A stretch of 57,172 nucleotides of DNA from Cylindrodendrum hubeiense (lineage: Eukaryota > Ascomycota > Sordariomycetes > Hypocreales > Nectriaceae): NCBI GenBank assembly GCA_014621425.1, contig JAANBB010000256.1:1-57172 (forward strand). The letters are read 5' to 3'. Position numbers and translations under genes: made by a program. Shown here piece after piece: positions 22,701-34,434 of this stretch. Each line of letters opens with the position of its first letter. The stretch's first letter is position 1. The notes beneath the pieces were generated by a model. That model worked only from the letters and a program-made list of their open reading frames with translations, was not told the origin of the DNA and did no database searches.

Positions 22701-24204
22701 ATAGAATACGAGAGAGACGATGCCATCTGCGCAATCTGTCAACCGTTCCTGCGTTAGATCCACATAGGAGTCCGCCGCTACAGCGCACTGTGCTCGTCGT
22801 GGTAATGAACCCACATCCCCAGCTGAAGCCCGATGAAGAAAAGGCAGCCCGCAAAGCAAGTATACTGACTGGTCAAGTCGTAGTTGAATACACATTGAAG
22901 GGATCTGGTCAGAGGGTCAGAGGGCGTCGGGGACCCATGCGCCGTCCAGACTGGATCTGGATCCGGGTACCCACTCCCCTCCACAAGGACTGCACATCAT
23001 TTCACCTAGGGCCGTGCGAATTAACAACTGGCTGGCCCATGTGGGAGCGCCAGCCAACGGTGGCTTTCTGGATGTTCCGTGGCTCGCTTCGCCCGTTGTG
23101 TATGGCCCGAACTGTGTTGCTCTGGGCCGTGAGCGGTGGGCTCTGAGTTATTGGCTATGGGTCATGGGTTATGGACTGTGCACAATACAGTGTGGTTTGT
23201 ATTGTAGAAGCCTGACAACAACTGAGGTATCCAGGCTTCATGCCCCCTCCCCAGTTTCCCCCGTCTCTCCACGACGCCATCCAACCGCCCAGCAAGCATC
23301 GATATGTACCAACCTAGCCACACCTCCACGCCTCTGCTCTACCGTCGGGGCTATCCAGGCTTCAACCGCGCTACCTCTGGTACATGGGTCTCTACCATTC
23401 TACCACTAGTCCTCCGCTCCTAACCTCGTGCTCAGGCTTTACCCGCCTCGACTGGATTTGGGGTGTGGGAGGTGTGTGGGAGGCACTGCCAACTTGGATC
23501 ATGTCTCCCCTGTCCCTTGCCTTTTCCTCATCCGTCCACCATCCGCATCCTCAACGTGGGATCCTCAGTGTGAGTCTAGTTGGAACAGACTAGCCCTGAA
23601 TCTTTGTCCATTGCAACATGGCTCTCGGGGGGTCAATGGGTCAATGGGTCAATTGGCCAAGCTACTGAGGACTTGACGGTGACTTGACAGGCCCTTGCCA
23701 ATCTGCCCTACCGGTACCTCACTCTGACCACTGCCACTGTCACTGAACTTGGCCGTCCGTTCGTTACCTTGCCGTCCCGTCACCCAGTGCCTCGCCCGTT
23801 TCGCTCGCCTCTCTCTCTTGTTGCTTGTGTTTGTACTGTAGTGCCGTCCCTACCCTCCTCCATCGCTAGCCTGGCGTCGTCCTCGAGGTGGTTCAGCCTC
23901 TCTCATTCTCTCTCACTCCCTCTCCCTCCCTCCCTCTCCCTCTCTCTTTCTCTCTTCGGGCTAGCTCCTTCATCTTGTCCTCAAGCTCCTCCTCCGTTTC
24001 TTTCTCTTTCCTCCCTCTCTTCCTTCCTCAACTCCTCTCGTAGCCGTCACCATTTCCCCTGTGCTCCTCTCTCCCCACCCACTTCTCCTCGGCCACTGGT
24101 GCCTTTTGGTGCTCTCCATTCCCGTCTCCTTACTCCCGTCTCCTTACTCCCGTCTCCAGCTCCCAGCTGCGTACCTCCTTCAACCTACTCGCCGGCTGCC
24201 AAAC
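19767..24204. other. 4.4-kb gene-poor stretch
   Basis: I find no domain, splice-consistent exon chain, tRNA or repeat family here. Many 60-130-aa frames overlap on both strands. The last 500 bp is a polypyrimidine-rich 5' UTR/promoter of the glycosyltransferase gene, with a CT-rich tract at 23890-23960 and a 14-bp tandem repeat at 24121-24157. It might host a non-coding RNA or an unrecognised lineage-specific gene. Confidence 0.5.
24121..24157. repeat. 14-bp tandem repeat in 5' UTR
   Basis: Two full copies of CCCGTCTCCTTACT and a partial third. It lies within the pyrimidine-rich leader of the GT2 gene, about 50-85 bp before its ATG. Confidence 0.8.
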
Positions 24205-26389
24205 ATGTCTCTCTTCAACTGGGTGTCCCGGCGCGCTGGCGGCCTGAGCATGATCTGGCTGATCGCGCTGTGCTACTGGGTCATATCGCGGGAATCATCC
24301 CTCCACCAACATCGATACAAGTATGAACAGCCGGACAAGCAAGGCTCATACTATTCGTCAACATCCACCACCGGTGCCGGCATTTGGACGTTCGCCTTCG
24401 CCTACTATTGCCTCTTTATCCACGTCCTCGTCTGTCTCTTCCCGATGAGAGCTTGCTGGACCGTCTGGAACCTCACCAAGACCCTCAAGCGCGCCGCCCA
24501 CAGTCACTCTCTCCTGGACCTCAAGAAGCTCGCTTCACGCCGTGGATCATACACATCTGTATCAAGCTCCGAGACTCTTACCTCGAGCCACAATGGCGCT
24601 TCCTCCTCTACCACTAGCGAAGCTGGCGACCTCGACCCCGAGTCGTACACCGACGGCGTGTCCACGGCCGCCGACAATGTCATCCATGTCATCGTCATTC
24701 CGAACTACAAGGAGGAGTATGACACTCTCAAGGAGACGCTTGAGGTTCTGGCAAGCCACTCGCGCGCTCAGGATTCGTACGATGTAAGTCACTGCTTCTT
24801 ACCGCTGTCGTATCAACACTCTTCGCAATCGACAGTCCATGTTCATTGTCATTTGTGACGCGCAGCATTCTTTCAGACCTAGGATGGTTATTAACATGTG
24901 TGCGCCAGGTCTATCTCGCGATGGAGACGCGGGAGTCCAACGGTGAGACCAAGGCTCTGGGTCTCATGCAGGAATTCGCCAAAAAGTTCCGATCAATTGA
25001 TTTCACGATGCACCCGTCAGATATCCCTGGCGAGGCCGCTGGAAAGGGTAGCAACATTGGTTGGGCTGCTCGCAAGCTCAGTGCCAAGTACTCGATGGGG
25101 GTCAGAAAAGACGTAATTGTCACCGGGATTGATGGTATGTGCGCCTCTTGGCATCAGATTAGCATCTCACGGGTGCCACACCTTATGTAGCCTCCATTTG
25201 AGCTTGTTGCTGACCGGGGTTTATTTCCGACACTACAGCGGACAGCCACCTCGCTGCCGATTACTTCGCGCTCCTCACCAACATGCACTTGGCCTACCCC
25301 GAAACTGCCGCAACTACCATCTATTCGGCTCCAATCATTTTCGATCGTAATGCACACAACGTCCACCCTCTTGTCCGCGTTGCCGACATTGTCTGGGTCG
25401 CCGCCGGCATGTCCGGTCTCTACCCCGGTTCCAGCATCGCCCCACCTACATCGGTCTACTCCCTGCCTCTGGACCTCATCGACCGTGTTGGCGGTTGGGA
25501 TTGCGATGGTGAGGCCATTGGCGAGGACTTACACATGTACATCAAGTGTTTTTTTGCCCTCAACGGGAACCTGACCAGTCGTGTCATCAACTGCCCGGTC
25601 AGCCAGAGCAACGTCACTGGCGGAGGTGCCTCCGGGTGGCGCGGCGCATACGCTGATATCAATGCTCGGTACAAGCAGGCCCTTCGTCACATGTGGGGTG
25701 CCCTCGACACAGGCTTTGCGATGCGGAAGTTTGTGGAGATGTGGCAGGAGCGAAAGCACATTTCGCGAGCGTATCAACCTCTTCATTGCACTCAAGTTGA
25801 CGGTGCGGACCTGTTCATCCCTGAGAGCCAGTTTAGCGACGAAGGCGTGCACCAGCCTATCGAAAATGGTATCTTTTCCGATATTACCAAGGACACGATC
25901 AAGGAGCCCCATTGGGAGCACGTCTTTTATATGGTGCACCGAATCTTCGAGGCGCATTTCCTCCCGGTTCATATGGCTATTCTAGTCGTTGCATCTACGG
26001 TTTACGTCAAGGTCACGGAAGGCAAGGAAGACCCGCACAATCTGGCTTGGATCTTCAACTGGTGTAACGTGATCAGAATCTTCGGCTTCCTTCAAATCTC
26101 GATTTACCTGTTTATGTACGAGAGTTTCCATCGCGTTGGTGTCGCTGCCCGCGAGAGGGCCATGGTCAAGGCCGGTCTGGCTGACGGGATGGACTTCTCT
26201 CGACGAGGCCTTCGCAAGAACTGGAAAGACTACCTCATGGTCCCCCTGGTGGCCCCGCTGTATGGCACGATCCCAAGCGCCCAGGCGTTGATCTGCCAGC
26301 TCTGGAACCAGGACCTGGTGTATACGGTCAGCAAGAAGGCGACTCGACGACAAGCGCCGCCTGCGCCGAGAGTGGATGACATGGCCTAG
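24205..26389 (+). CDS. Membrane-bound family 2 glycosyltransferase
   Basis: Exons 24205-24783, 24909-25134 and 25239-26389 give 651 aa; introns are 125 and 104 bp with donors GTAAGT and GTATGT. Two N-terminal membrane segments (about residues 15-30 and 65-85) are followed by a Ser-rich loop. The catalytic domain starts at HVIVIPNYKEEYDTL and has the DxD-like GIDADSHLAADYF, the acceptor-site EAIGEDLHMY, and YKQALRHMWG at the QxxRW position. Three or so C-terminal helices follow (HMAILVVASTVYV, FGFLQISIYLFMY, YLMVPLVAPLYG). This is the layout of processive polysaccharide synthases such as cellulose and hyaluronan synthases, though the product is unknown. Probably plasma-membrane or Golgi. The ATG was picked at the first membrane segment; the frame is open 48 codons upstream in the CT-rich leader. 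Confidence 0.85.
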
Positions 26390-27342
26390 GCAGTCAAGAA
26401 GGCAGTCGGCCATCCGTGAGGGAACATGGCACTGTATAAAGGATCCATTGATATTTCGAAATCATGATGCGATTCTATTACGGGCAGGATGACTCATGGT
26501 GGAGTGTATATATGATACGGTCGGTACAGATGGGCATTAGCATTGCAGTTTTTCGGTTCAAGGAGGCTCATCCGGCGTTAAAGGGACAGCATCAGCATCA
26601 GTATTAATGGTGTCACGGAGTGCTATATAGACTAGCTCTTAGATAGACGATAGTGGGCTGGACATGGAGAGGGCGGTAATGTTGCAAGGAGAGATGATTC
26701 CCAGGACAGGTTCTGGCATCACGGCATCAGGAACGGAACAGAAGGGTTGGAAATAAGCCTAATCACATAATCCTATAGTATCTAATACCACGGGAAGAAC
26801 CCAGCGACTTCAAATGGAAGTCGACGAGGATGATTCCTATTTACGAAAACCAGATGGCCACCAAAATGACCAAATGTGATGCGATGCAACTGTATCTCTA
26901 GCCGAGCATCCCGTGAGGTTGTCACGGTCGCCGACCAAGCGGAGAACGGGCAGAAGTGGAGTGCCCGCGTGTATGGGCCGAGCTGAACATGGCCGAGTTC
27001 CGATGGGCTTCGGATGTTAAGTCCCTGGTAGCCAATCAGAGGCGGGCCGCATGCCAATTCAGTACTCTGAACTCAATGCTCTCGCACCCAACGGCTCCAA
27101 GCGCTCGATTATGCTCCAGGCCGGCACGGGTTCATGGCTGCAGACGTCGGCTACTAAATGGGCTGCCAGAGCTATTTAAACCGTGGTTGCTGGCATGTCC
27201 TTTTTGGGGGTTCAGATCCCGTTTCCTTCTCTTAGCCGCGATTGCTTGAAGCTACGTGACTTGGCAATCATATCCATCGACTCCAACTCTACCTAGGGAA
27301 ACTGAATACCCTGCAAATAACCCCCCATCCCCATCAGCAGTC
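26390..27342. other. Intergenic between GT2 and DJ-1 genes
   Basis: 3' flank of the GT2 gene and promoter of the DJ-1/PfpI gene, with a TATTTAAA box at 27173-27180. No gene is seen. Confidence 0.65.
27173..27180 (+). promoter_or_regulatory. TATA box, DJ-1/PfpI gene
   Basis: TATTTAAA lies 163 bp before the chosen ATG in otherwise GC-rich DNA. It is a good TATA-element match; the transcription start would be expected some tens of bases downstream. Confidence 0.45.
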
Positions 27343-28170
27343 ATGACCTCAAAACAAGTCCGCATTGGCGTCTTCATCCCGTCGGGTGCGCAGGCACTCG
27401 ATGTGGCGACCGTCGATGTGCTGGCCGTCATGTCCAAGGAGTATCTTGGCATCATGCCCATGCTCCCGGCGCACATGAAGGAGCTGGCCCCGAGCGTGAC
27501 CGTCTCGTACATCACGACGCCCGAGCAGGGCCCGGAGATTCCCCTCACGGCCAACATGACCATCAAGGCGACGCACTCGTACGAGGAGCCCGCCGCAGCG
27601 CCCGGCCAGTTCGACGTCATCATTGTCCCCGGTCCAGATCCGGCGGAGTCGTTTGAGGAGGGCGGTCTCAAGTGGCTTCGCACGCAGTTTGAGACACCCG
27701 GCGTAGATATCTTGAGCGTGTGCACGGGGATCTACATATGTGGTGCGGCGGGGATTTTAGAGGGGAAGAAGGCGAGTGGGCCGAGGGGGCTTCAGGATGA
27801 TCTGGTCAAGAAGTATCCCGGGGTGAAGCTGGTGGGAGAAAAGTACCGTTGGGTTCAAGACGGGAACCTGTGGTCAAGTGGTGAGTTTCGCTCTTCCTCT
27901 CTATTCCGTTCTTTTCAACCAACAGCGATTGCAGGTGGCATCACCAACGGCAACGACCTCATGGCAGCATACGCGAAGGCCTGCGGACGGTGGGCCCAGC
28001 CAGTCGCCGAGCTGGGACCGGTACTGACGGACGTCGGCGACCGCGGCCAAATCTACGGCGAGAGCCCGAATCGGTTTATGCTCGGTATGGTGTGGACAAT
28101 TATCAAGGGGTGGTTTGCCAGCGTGGGAACGTCATCCAAGCCGGAGGCACCCAAGGACAAGGCCGTCTGA
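27343..28170 (+). CDS. DJ-1/PfpI family protein
   Basis: Two exons, 27343-27880 and 27935-28170, give 257 aa; the 54-bp intron has donor GTGAGT and joins LWSSG to GITNGNDL. The fold signature is clear: RIGVFIPSGAQALDVATVDV at the start (with the acidic residue that pairs with the nucleophile), FDVIIVPGPDP in the middle, and the nucleophile elbow SVCTGIYICGAAGIL with Cys127. The usual following ATTHW/TCHW-type segment is replaced by ASGPRGL, so it is not a standard protease- or hydratase-type member. Possible roles in the family include glyoxalase-like detoxification and isonitrile hydration; none can be assigned here. The ATG at 27343 was chosen because conservation starts there; 29 upstream in-frame codons lack a pattern. 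Confidence 0.85.
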   Translation: MTSKQVRIGVFIPSGAQALDVATVDVLAVMSKEYLGIMPMLPAHMKELAPSVTVSYITTPEQGPEIPLTANMTIKATHSYEEPAAAPGQFDVIIVPGPDPAESFEEGGLKWLRTQFETPGVDILSVCTGIYICGAAGILEGKKASGPRGLQDDLVKKYPGVKLVGEKYRWVQDGNLWSSGEFRSSSLFRSFQPTAIAGGITNGNDLMAAYAKACGRWAQPVAELGPVLTDVGDRGQIYGESPNRFMLGMVWTIIKGWFASVGTSSKPEAPKDKAV

Positions 28171-28996
28171 TTGTCCATGGTTCGCCGCCGGGAGCCAGCC
28201 AACGAGCCGGACCGACAGCGTCTGGCCGAGAGCACCCAGGGGCTTAGAAACGGCTCGACGGCAAGAGTGTATACTATGTAAGAGATAGCAGAATGGCTGC
28301 CTGTCCTGGATGGTTTGATCCAGATTAGAATTCAGGGGGGCAGCGTAGCGACAATCCCAATCCAAGATATTTCGTTCGTCTCAGACCGCTTCAAAAGTAT
28401 CCGTCGTCCCCCGTCAAGACAAGGATGCGCAACATCCTCGCTCCCCCACGGCCGGCCTCGTCTTGTGGAAGCCCAATTGGCCCAGGTCTCGCCTGTGGCT
28501 AAAATACAGTTATCCGTATGGGGTGGTGTCCAGAATCCCACGTGCTGCATGCCCAGGTAGCTTGGTGGTTTACATCTGTACGTGCGACGACCATGGCCGC
28601 TTCAGGCGCCTCTGGGCCGGCCAATTCCTGGGTGCGACTGTTTGCAGGCCGCTTGGGAAAATCTGCACAGTAGCGGGTCGCCCCTCTGGACCCTCTGGTT
28701 GCTGAGACAGCGCTCGCCCCATTACGATAAGCGGCTTATCGCAGCCTGCTACTGGCCACCTCTGTTTTGGCAGTGGGGGCGGCGCTGGCGCAGGCTGTCC
28801 TGGACCCAGAAAAAAAATTCGAAGCTCTGGAGATGCTTCCTGAAATCTTTTGATTTTCTCTCCCAGTCGTGAACTCCATCTCCCACCTCACACCATAAAT
28901 CTCTTTCTTTCCTCCCACACTCCCGCATCTCCCTCTTCCCGAGTATACCCCTTCTCCCTCTACAGTACTCTTCTTTCTCACCTCACAACCGCCACA
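28171..28996. other. Intergenic between DJ-1 and FKBP genes
   Basis: No gene is seen. The last 150 bp is a CT-rich leader of the FKBP gene. Confidence 0.65.
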
Positions 28997-30666
28997 ATGT
29001 CTGCCTTCCCCGGCCCCGTCTACGGCCTCGAGGTCCCGCCTGGCGAGATCCTCATCCCGGCCGCGATGGAGTTCCCTGCCTCTGTAAGTTTCTGCTCCTA
29101 CCCATTGGCGCTGTCAAATCCCATGCCCTGGCTTCTTGCCGCTGTCCCGAGTGCGCCGACGCTCGACAGCGCTCGCCAGCAGCTCTCATGACCGCTGCCC
29201 ATGCCCATCGCATCTGCCTGCTGACCGCGAAAATCACAGTTCCGCATCACCATGGCTGCTGTCGATCCCACTGAGGAGCCTGAGGCCGATGCCGATGGCA
29301 ACGTCCCCTCCGTCCCTCGTTCTACTCTCCGACTGGTCAAGCGCGCCTTCCCCGGTCTTGACGACGAGGATGATGAGGTTGATGATGAGTACATGAAGGC
29401 CCTCCTCGCCGCCTCTGAGGATGATGATGAGGACGATGAGGATGAGGAGGCCAACGGCGGCCCCAGCGACCCCACCAAGTCCAAGAAGCAGAAGCAGGCT
29501 GCTGCCATCAAGAAGCTCATCGAGGCCAGCCAGGAGTCCTCCGATGAGGAGATGGCCGACGCCAAGCCCAACGGCAAGTCCAAGGGCAAGGCCAAGGCCG
29601 TCAAGGAGGATGAGGAGGAGGACGATGATGAGGAGGAAGACTCCGATGATGACAGCGAGGAGGGTGCTGATCTCGAGAACTTTGTCATCTGCACTCTCGA
29701 CACCGAGAGGGTACGACCAACCCCGTTGCCCGCTCCTTGATGCATTCAGATCGCTAACACTCTGTGCAGACCTACCAGCAGCCCCTTGACATCACCGTCA
29801 ACCACGGTGAGAAGGTCTACTTCGTTGTCACTGGTACTCACACCGTCTACCTCACCGGCAACTACATCCTGGATGACGAGGACTCTGAGGATGACGAGGA
29901 TGAGGACGACTACGACCTCTCCCCCGATGAGCTCGAGTACGCCCTAGGCGAGGAGGAGAGCGGCGATGAGAGCGACGAGCTCGACGGCCTCGACGACCCC
30001 CGTGTCACCGAGGTCGACTCTGAGGAGGAGGCCCCCAAGCTGGTCTCTGTCAAGAAGGGCAAGAACAAGCGCACCGCCGAGGAGGCCACCGAGGGTCTTG
30101 ATGAGCTCATCACCAAGGAGGACACCAAGCTGTCCAAGAAGCAGCAGAAGAAGCTCAAGAACAACAAGGGCGAGCCCGTCGTCACCGAGGACAGCAAGAA
30201 GAAGGTCCAGTTCGCCAAGAACCTCGAGCAGGGCCCCACCGGCTCCGATGTTAAGGCCAAGCAGACCAAGGCTGCCAGCGGCGTCAAGATTGTCCAGGGC
30301 GTCACTATTGATGACCGCACCGTCGGAAACGGCCGCACTGCCAAGAGCGGCGACACCGTCGGTGTCCGATACATCGGCAAGCTCGCCAACGGCCAGCAGT
30401 TTGATGGTGAGTGATGGTAACCCTTGAACCGCGATTGTTCCGCATACTGACGCACCGCAGCCAACAAGAAGGGCAAGCCTTTTGCCTTCAAGGTCGGCAA
30501 GGGCCAGGTCATCAAGGGCTGGGACGTCGGTATCGTCGGCATGGCCATTGGTGGCGAGCGCCGCCTGACCATTCCCGCCCAGCTCGCCTACGGCTCCCGT
30601 GGCATGCCCGGCATCCCCGCCAACAGCCAGCTGACCTTCGACGTCAAGCTGCTTGAGATCAAGTGA
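28997..30666 (+). CDS. FPR4: Nucleolar FKBP-type prolyl isomerase, Fpr3/Fpr4-like
   Basis: Four exons: 28997-29083, 29240-29710, 29770-30406 and 30461-30666, 466 aa; introns 156, 59 and 54 bp. The N-terminus ([14 protein letters not shown]...[10 protein letters not shown]) is the nucleoplasmin-like domain, followed by long Asp/Glu stretches and Lys-rich patches, which are typical of histone-binding nucleolar proteins. The last ~110 residues are a complete FKBP domain: [67 protein letters not shown]. Known for yeast Fpr3/Fpr4: prolyl isomerisation on histone tails and histone chaperone activity, FK506 and rapamycin binding. Conserved aromatic pocket residues (Tyr, Phe, Trp) are present, so the enzyme should be active. 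The first ATG fits the domain start. Confidence 0.95.
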
Positions 30667-31470
30667 GCGTAGGGCATATGCCAAGCGTTCTTGATCCAGC
30701 GTCCACGTCGAGTGGGCGGCGTGTACTAATACCCTGCTGTGGCCCGCCGCCTATGGATATGAGTGGGCTATCAGCTGGGTGATGACGATTTTCTGGTTTC
30801 CGGGGTTCCTTCCATCTGCTCACTTTGTACGCTACATGCGGTGATGAGGAGCCTTAGACCTGCGCCTTCTGCAGAGATCCGGTGTCCGCCAAAAGGACGT
30901 CGCGACGCAGTCGGATAGAGCGGGGATGATGGGGCGAGGACCTGCATTGCATGAATGGCGTATGACGAAAAGGTTTTCTCTTTGATGCCGTAGGATGTCC
31001 CTCGGCAGTTGCAACGGCGGTTGATTAGGGTCGGTTGTAGGTAATAGGGATTTGCCAATAAAGACTTCTTATGTTGAAACAAGACCCTCCTTTGGGAGTC
31101 TCCCCGTGATGTTGACGTATTTGGACCACGAGTAGCCTGAGTGAAGAGTTGTAGACTTGACCTGTTGCCGTGTTTATGTCGTCTTTCGTGGCCGGTCGTT
31201 TGTTCCTTCCCAGTGAAACCTCTTCGGCAGGTCGTGGGCACTCACTGTTGCTTGCCGCGTTAGCCAAGGGCGGCCTCTATCCCCAACTCTCGGCATTTTC
31301 TTACCCCCGACGTCAATCATCAACTGTCTCCGGCCCAACAAGCTACATGCAACACGGCTGTGTATCCATTTCTTTCATTCTTTCATTCGTTGGAGACCCC
31401 ATCGCTTCGTGCTGACTTCATTACTTGTAACCGTAGCCCGTCTACATGTTGGCTACCCTGGAACAACACC
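30667..31470. other. Intergenic between FKBP and PUK1-like kinase
   Basis: 3' flank of the FKBP gene and promoter of the kinase. No gene is recognised; minus-strand frames are Arg/Ser-rich chance readings. Confidence 0.6.
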
Positions 31471-34195
31471 ATGGGTCGTCCAACCCTGCACAACAAAGGC
31501 AGCCAGTTTTTTATGCATACGCTCTCAACTGACCAAATCGATTCCACTGCCGAATCATCTACACCATGTTTCCCTCTCCAAGAGGCTACTGGCGACCGGC
31601 ATGTTCTGAGACTTCGTCGCACCAGCTCAAGGGTATGGTCCGACATCCGGGGCGCTATCAAGGCGATCGGGAGAAGCAGCAATGACAGTAAGAGGGATAT
31701 TTAACATTTTAACAAGTCAACAACTCATCGTCTATAGGCTGTAAAGACTCGACAGTCGCCAAATGGTCCCTTAAAGACATTTCCTTCGAATCCTGCAGAG
31801 GCAAGGGGGTCGCGTTGCATGAACAGGGACGAACCCCCTCCCCAACGCCCCAAGTCAAAGGCATAACTCCTAGGGATCTCCTTAGAAAACTACGACTAAG
31901 ACATCTGGCGCTCGATTCAAACACCACAGTCGTGCTCCGAACACCTCTCCTAAGGGGTAGAAGTTCACTCCAGGCCCTCACTAGTGTCCAATTCCCATCA
32001 TCATCAAGCGAGTTCGACACGTCTCACTCTTCCAATGAGACGAGCAAGATATCTACAGTCGCTGATGGCTCAACGAGAAAGACCTCGGTGGACTCACGGT
32101 TCTCGTGTTCCATCAAACCCACGGCAAACAGACGGCATAGCAGGCGTAATCCATGGACACGCTCAAGCCCAGAGGGAGCAGCCCTGAACACCATTCAAGA
32201 GTCGGGTATATCTTTGATCCAACCTACCGTTGTAACGGTGGAGAGAGCTGCAGCAGCCAAGATCTACCTAGAAACTAAGTTCAGCGAGCTGTTGCACAAA
32301 CCCAACACGCGGGGAGTCCGGCGCCAGTATCTCGAGTCCCAACTCTACTACAGCCCTCACCTTACCCGAGAGCAAAAACAAGCAATTCGGGAGTCCTTCA
32401 ACAACCAAGAGACATGGCACCTGAGAGAAATACGCGTTATGAAGTCACAAAGCCTTGCTCTCCGGGGAGAGAAATCAGTTGGCTCGTATCTTGAGAATTA
32501 CGAGCCCCTTCAAGTCTTGGGAAAGGGAAGTTTTGGTGTTGTGCGACTGGTTCGAGAAAAGCATGCCCCAGGATACACCTTTTCAAGGCAAGTGTACGCC
32601 ATGAAAGTGATCCGAAAGTCCGAGATGTTGAGAAGCTGCCAAGAGGGCCATTTGAGGGCCGAAAGAGACTTCCTCGTTGATTCTGAGGGATCGAACTGGT
32701 GCGTCCTTTCAGCTTCACTAAAATCTCAAGAATAGACTGCTAACGTTGGCCTCCAGGGTTGTCCCCTTAATCTCTAGCTTTCAAGACATCGACAATCTCT
32801 ACTTGGTAATGGAATATATGCCCGGTGGCGACTTCTTGGGGCTGTTGATCCGAGAAAACATTCTGCATGAATCTGTTGCGCGCTTCTACATAGCCGAGAT
32901 GATCCTAGCTGTCGAGGAAGCCCATCGCCTCAAATTCATTCACCGAGACATTAAACCCGACAACTTTCTCATCTCCGCATCTGGGCATCTCAAGATCTCG
33001 GATTTTGGACTTGCCTTTGATGGTCACTGGTCCCATGACGCCTCTTACTACAACTGTCATCGGTATTCGTTGGTCCGAAAGCTTGGGCTCAATGTCAATG
33101 GAGACGAAGCTGACCAAAAGAGTAACCGCGGCATTCTGACACAATTCGAATGGTATAAATCTCTGGTAGAGGGCCTTGAGAGACACGGAAAGTTGCCCAT
33201 CGACGCAGACAAAGACCTCGAGAATCTCATCGGCTGGAGAAACCAGCATGGAAATCGCACCGCCGCGAATTCCGTTGTCGGAACGAGCCAATACATGGCC
33301 CCTGAAGTTGTCTTGGGGCAGAAATACGACGGCAGATGCGATTAGTAGAGCATCGGCATCATCCTGTACGAGTGTCTGTACGGACACACGCCGTTCCTGT
33401 CAGATGAAGGGCGGAAGCAAACCAAGAGGAATATTCAAGTGAGTATCGCCTCAAGGTTCGATAGTAATTGTCTTGTCAAAGCTCACACGTCGACAGGATT
33501 ACAAGAGCCACTTTCGATTTCCCCAGAGACCTCTTGCCAGCGACAAATGCAAAGACTTGATATTCCGTCTGATACAAGACAAGGAACATCGCCTCTGTTC
33601 AAGAAGATACTACATGAAGGATTGTGGTCAGCCTGATAGCTCCAGATATAGGGACTTCTTTGGGCGGCACGTCTTCCCGGATGACGCAGAGGACATCAAG
33701 TCGCACCGTTGGTTCAAGAATGTGCCTTGGGACCGCCTGCAGACAATCGCACCTCCATTCATCCCTCATGTCCATAGCGCCGAAGATACTCATTATTTTG
33801 ACGAATCAGATGTAATCGAGGATTGGTCGAAGTCGTCGCCTTCGGGGGTTCTCTTAACCCCTGAAGATGTCCGGCAAGTGCTGCACGATTTCGAGCCGCG
33901 CGTGCAGAGCCAAGCAATCAAGCTCATCGAATCGCCGTTCGACTCCACAAAGTTACGCAAGATGGACCGTCAGATCGAGGAATCACAGGAGTTGAGGCTG
34001 GAAGAGAAAGAGATGCTCAAGCACTTTGTGAGGCTTTATGGACAGAAGGATCGCAAGCGACCCAGGGACATTTTGCTGCGGGACCAGGGCATCAAGGACG
34101 GCGTAATGGACATCAGGAAGAAGACGGCCTTTGTGGGCTATACGTGGCGGAGGATGAGACCAGGAGGTTATACGGCCACGAGAATAATCGACTGA
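31471..34195 (+). CDS. PUK1: AGC/NDR-type kinase, PUK1 ortholog, with two in-frame UAG codons
   Basis: Four exons: 31471-31687, 31738-32698, 32757-33438 and 33497-34195, 852 aa if both UAGs are read as Trp. Introns are 50, 58, 58 bp. An N-terminal Ser/Arg-rich region is followed by the NDR N-terminal regulatory segment (AAAKIYLETKFSELLHKPN...). The kinase domain has LGKGSFGVVRLV, YAMKVIRK, HRDIKPDNFLIS, SDFGLAFDG, the long NDR activation insert and VVGTSQYMAPEVV. The C-terminus has the hydrophobic motif FVGYTW. After YDGRCD come TAG TAG (33343-33348, codons 589-590) and then SIGIILYECLYGHTPFL; the family has Trp-Trp there. Everything else is open and conserved. In Fusarium graminearum the perithecium-specific kinase PUK1 has the same tandem UAGs, edited to UGG in sexual tissue (known). 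Same mechanism here is inferred. Alternative: recent pseudogene. Confidence 0.85.
33335..33354 (+). promoter_or_regulatory. Hairpin presenting the UAG UAG editing sites
   Basis: GATGC (33335-33339) pairs perfectly with GCATC (33350-33354), leaving a 10-nt loop GATTAGTAGA that contains both TAGs. Each A has U before and G after. Fungal A-to-I editing is reported to favour U at -1 and hairpin loops, so this fits an editing substrate. The stem is short; beyond it only C-G and G-C pairs past a mismatch add stability. Confidence 0.55.
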
Positions 34196-34434
34196 GGGTA
34201 GATTGACTGCCGACTGGTGGTTTGGCTAAGAAGCCGTTGATGAGGAGGAACCAGGAACGAGGCATTAAAGCTGGAACGGGAGCTAGGAAGTCGATTATGA
34301 GTAGTATAGTAGTAGTAGTATTATTAATAGACATTATTCACTATAGATTCATTACTCCTGACCAATGATATCAAATACGTTTCCTGCATTCATGATTCTT
34401 ATCCATGACTCGTCATCTACAACAAACATTTCAC

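Noticed and set aside
22582..22984. Overlapping 68-90-aa minus-strand frames with hydrophobic parts
   Set aside because: Three frames overlap each other, none joins into a gene by splice sites, and no family is recognised.
31471..34195. PUK1-like kinase as a RIP-made pseudogene
   Set aside because: TGG to TAG is what RIP at CpA would make on the other strand, so I considered it. But only these two adjacent codons are hit across 2.7 kb; no other stop, frameshift or missing motif is seen, and the same TAG pair is known in an edited Fusarium kinase.
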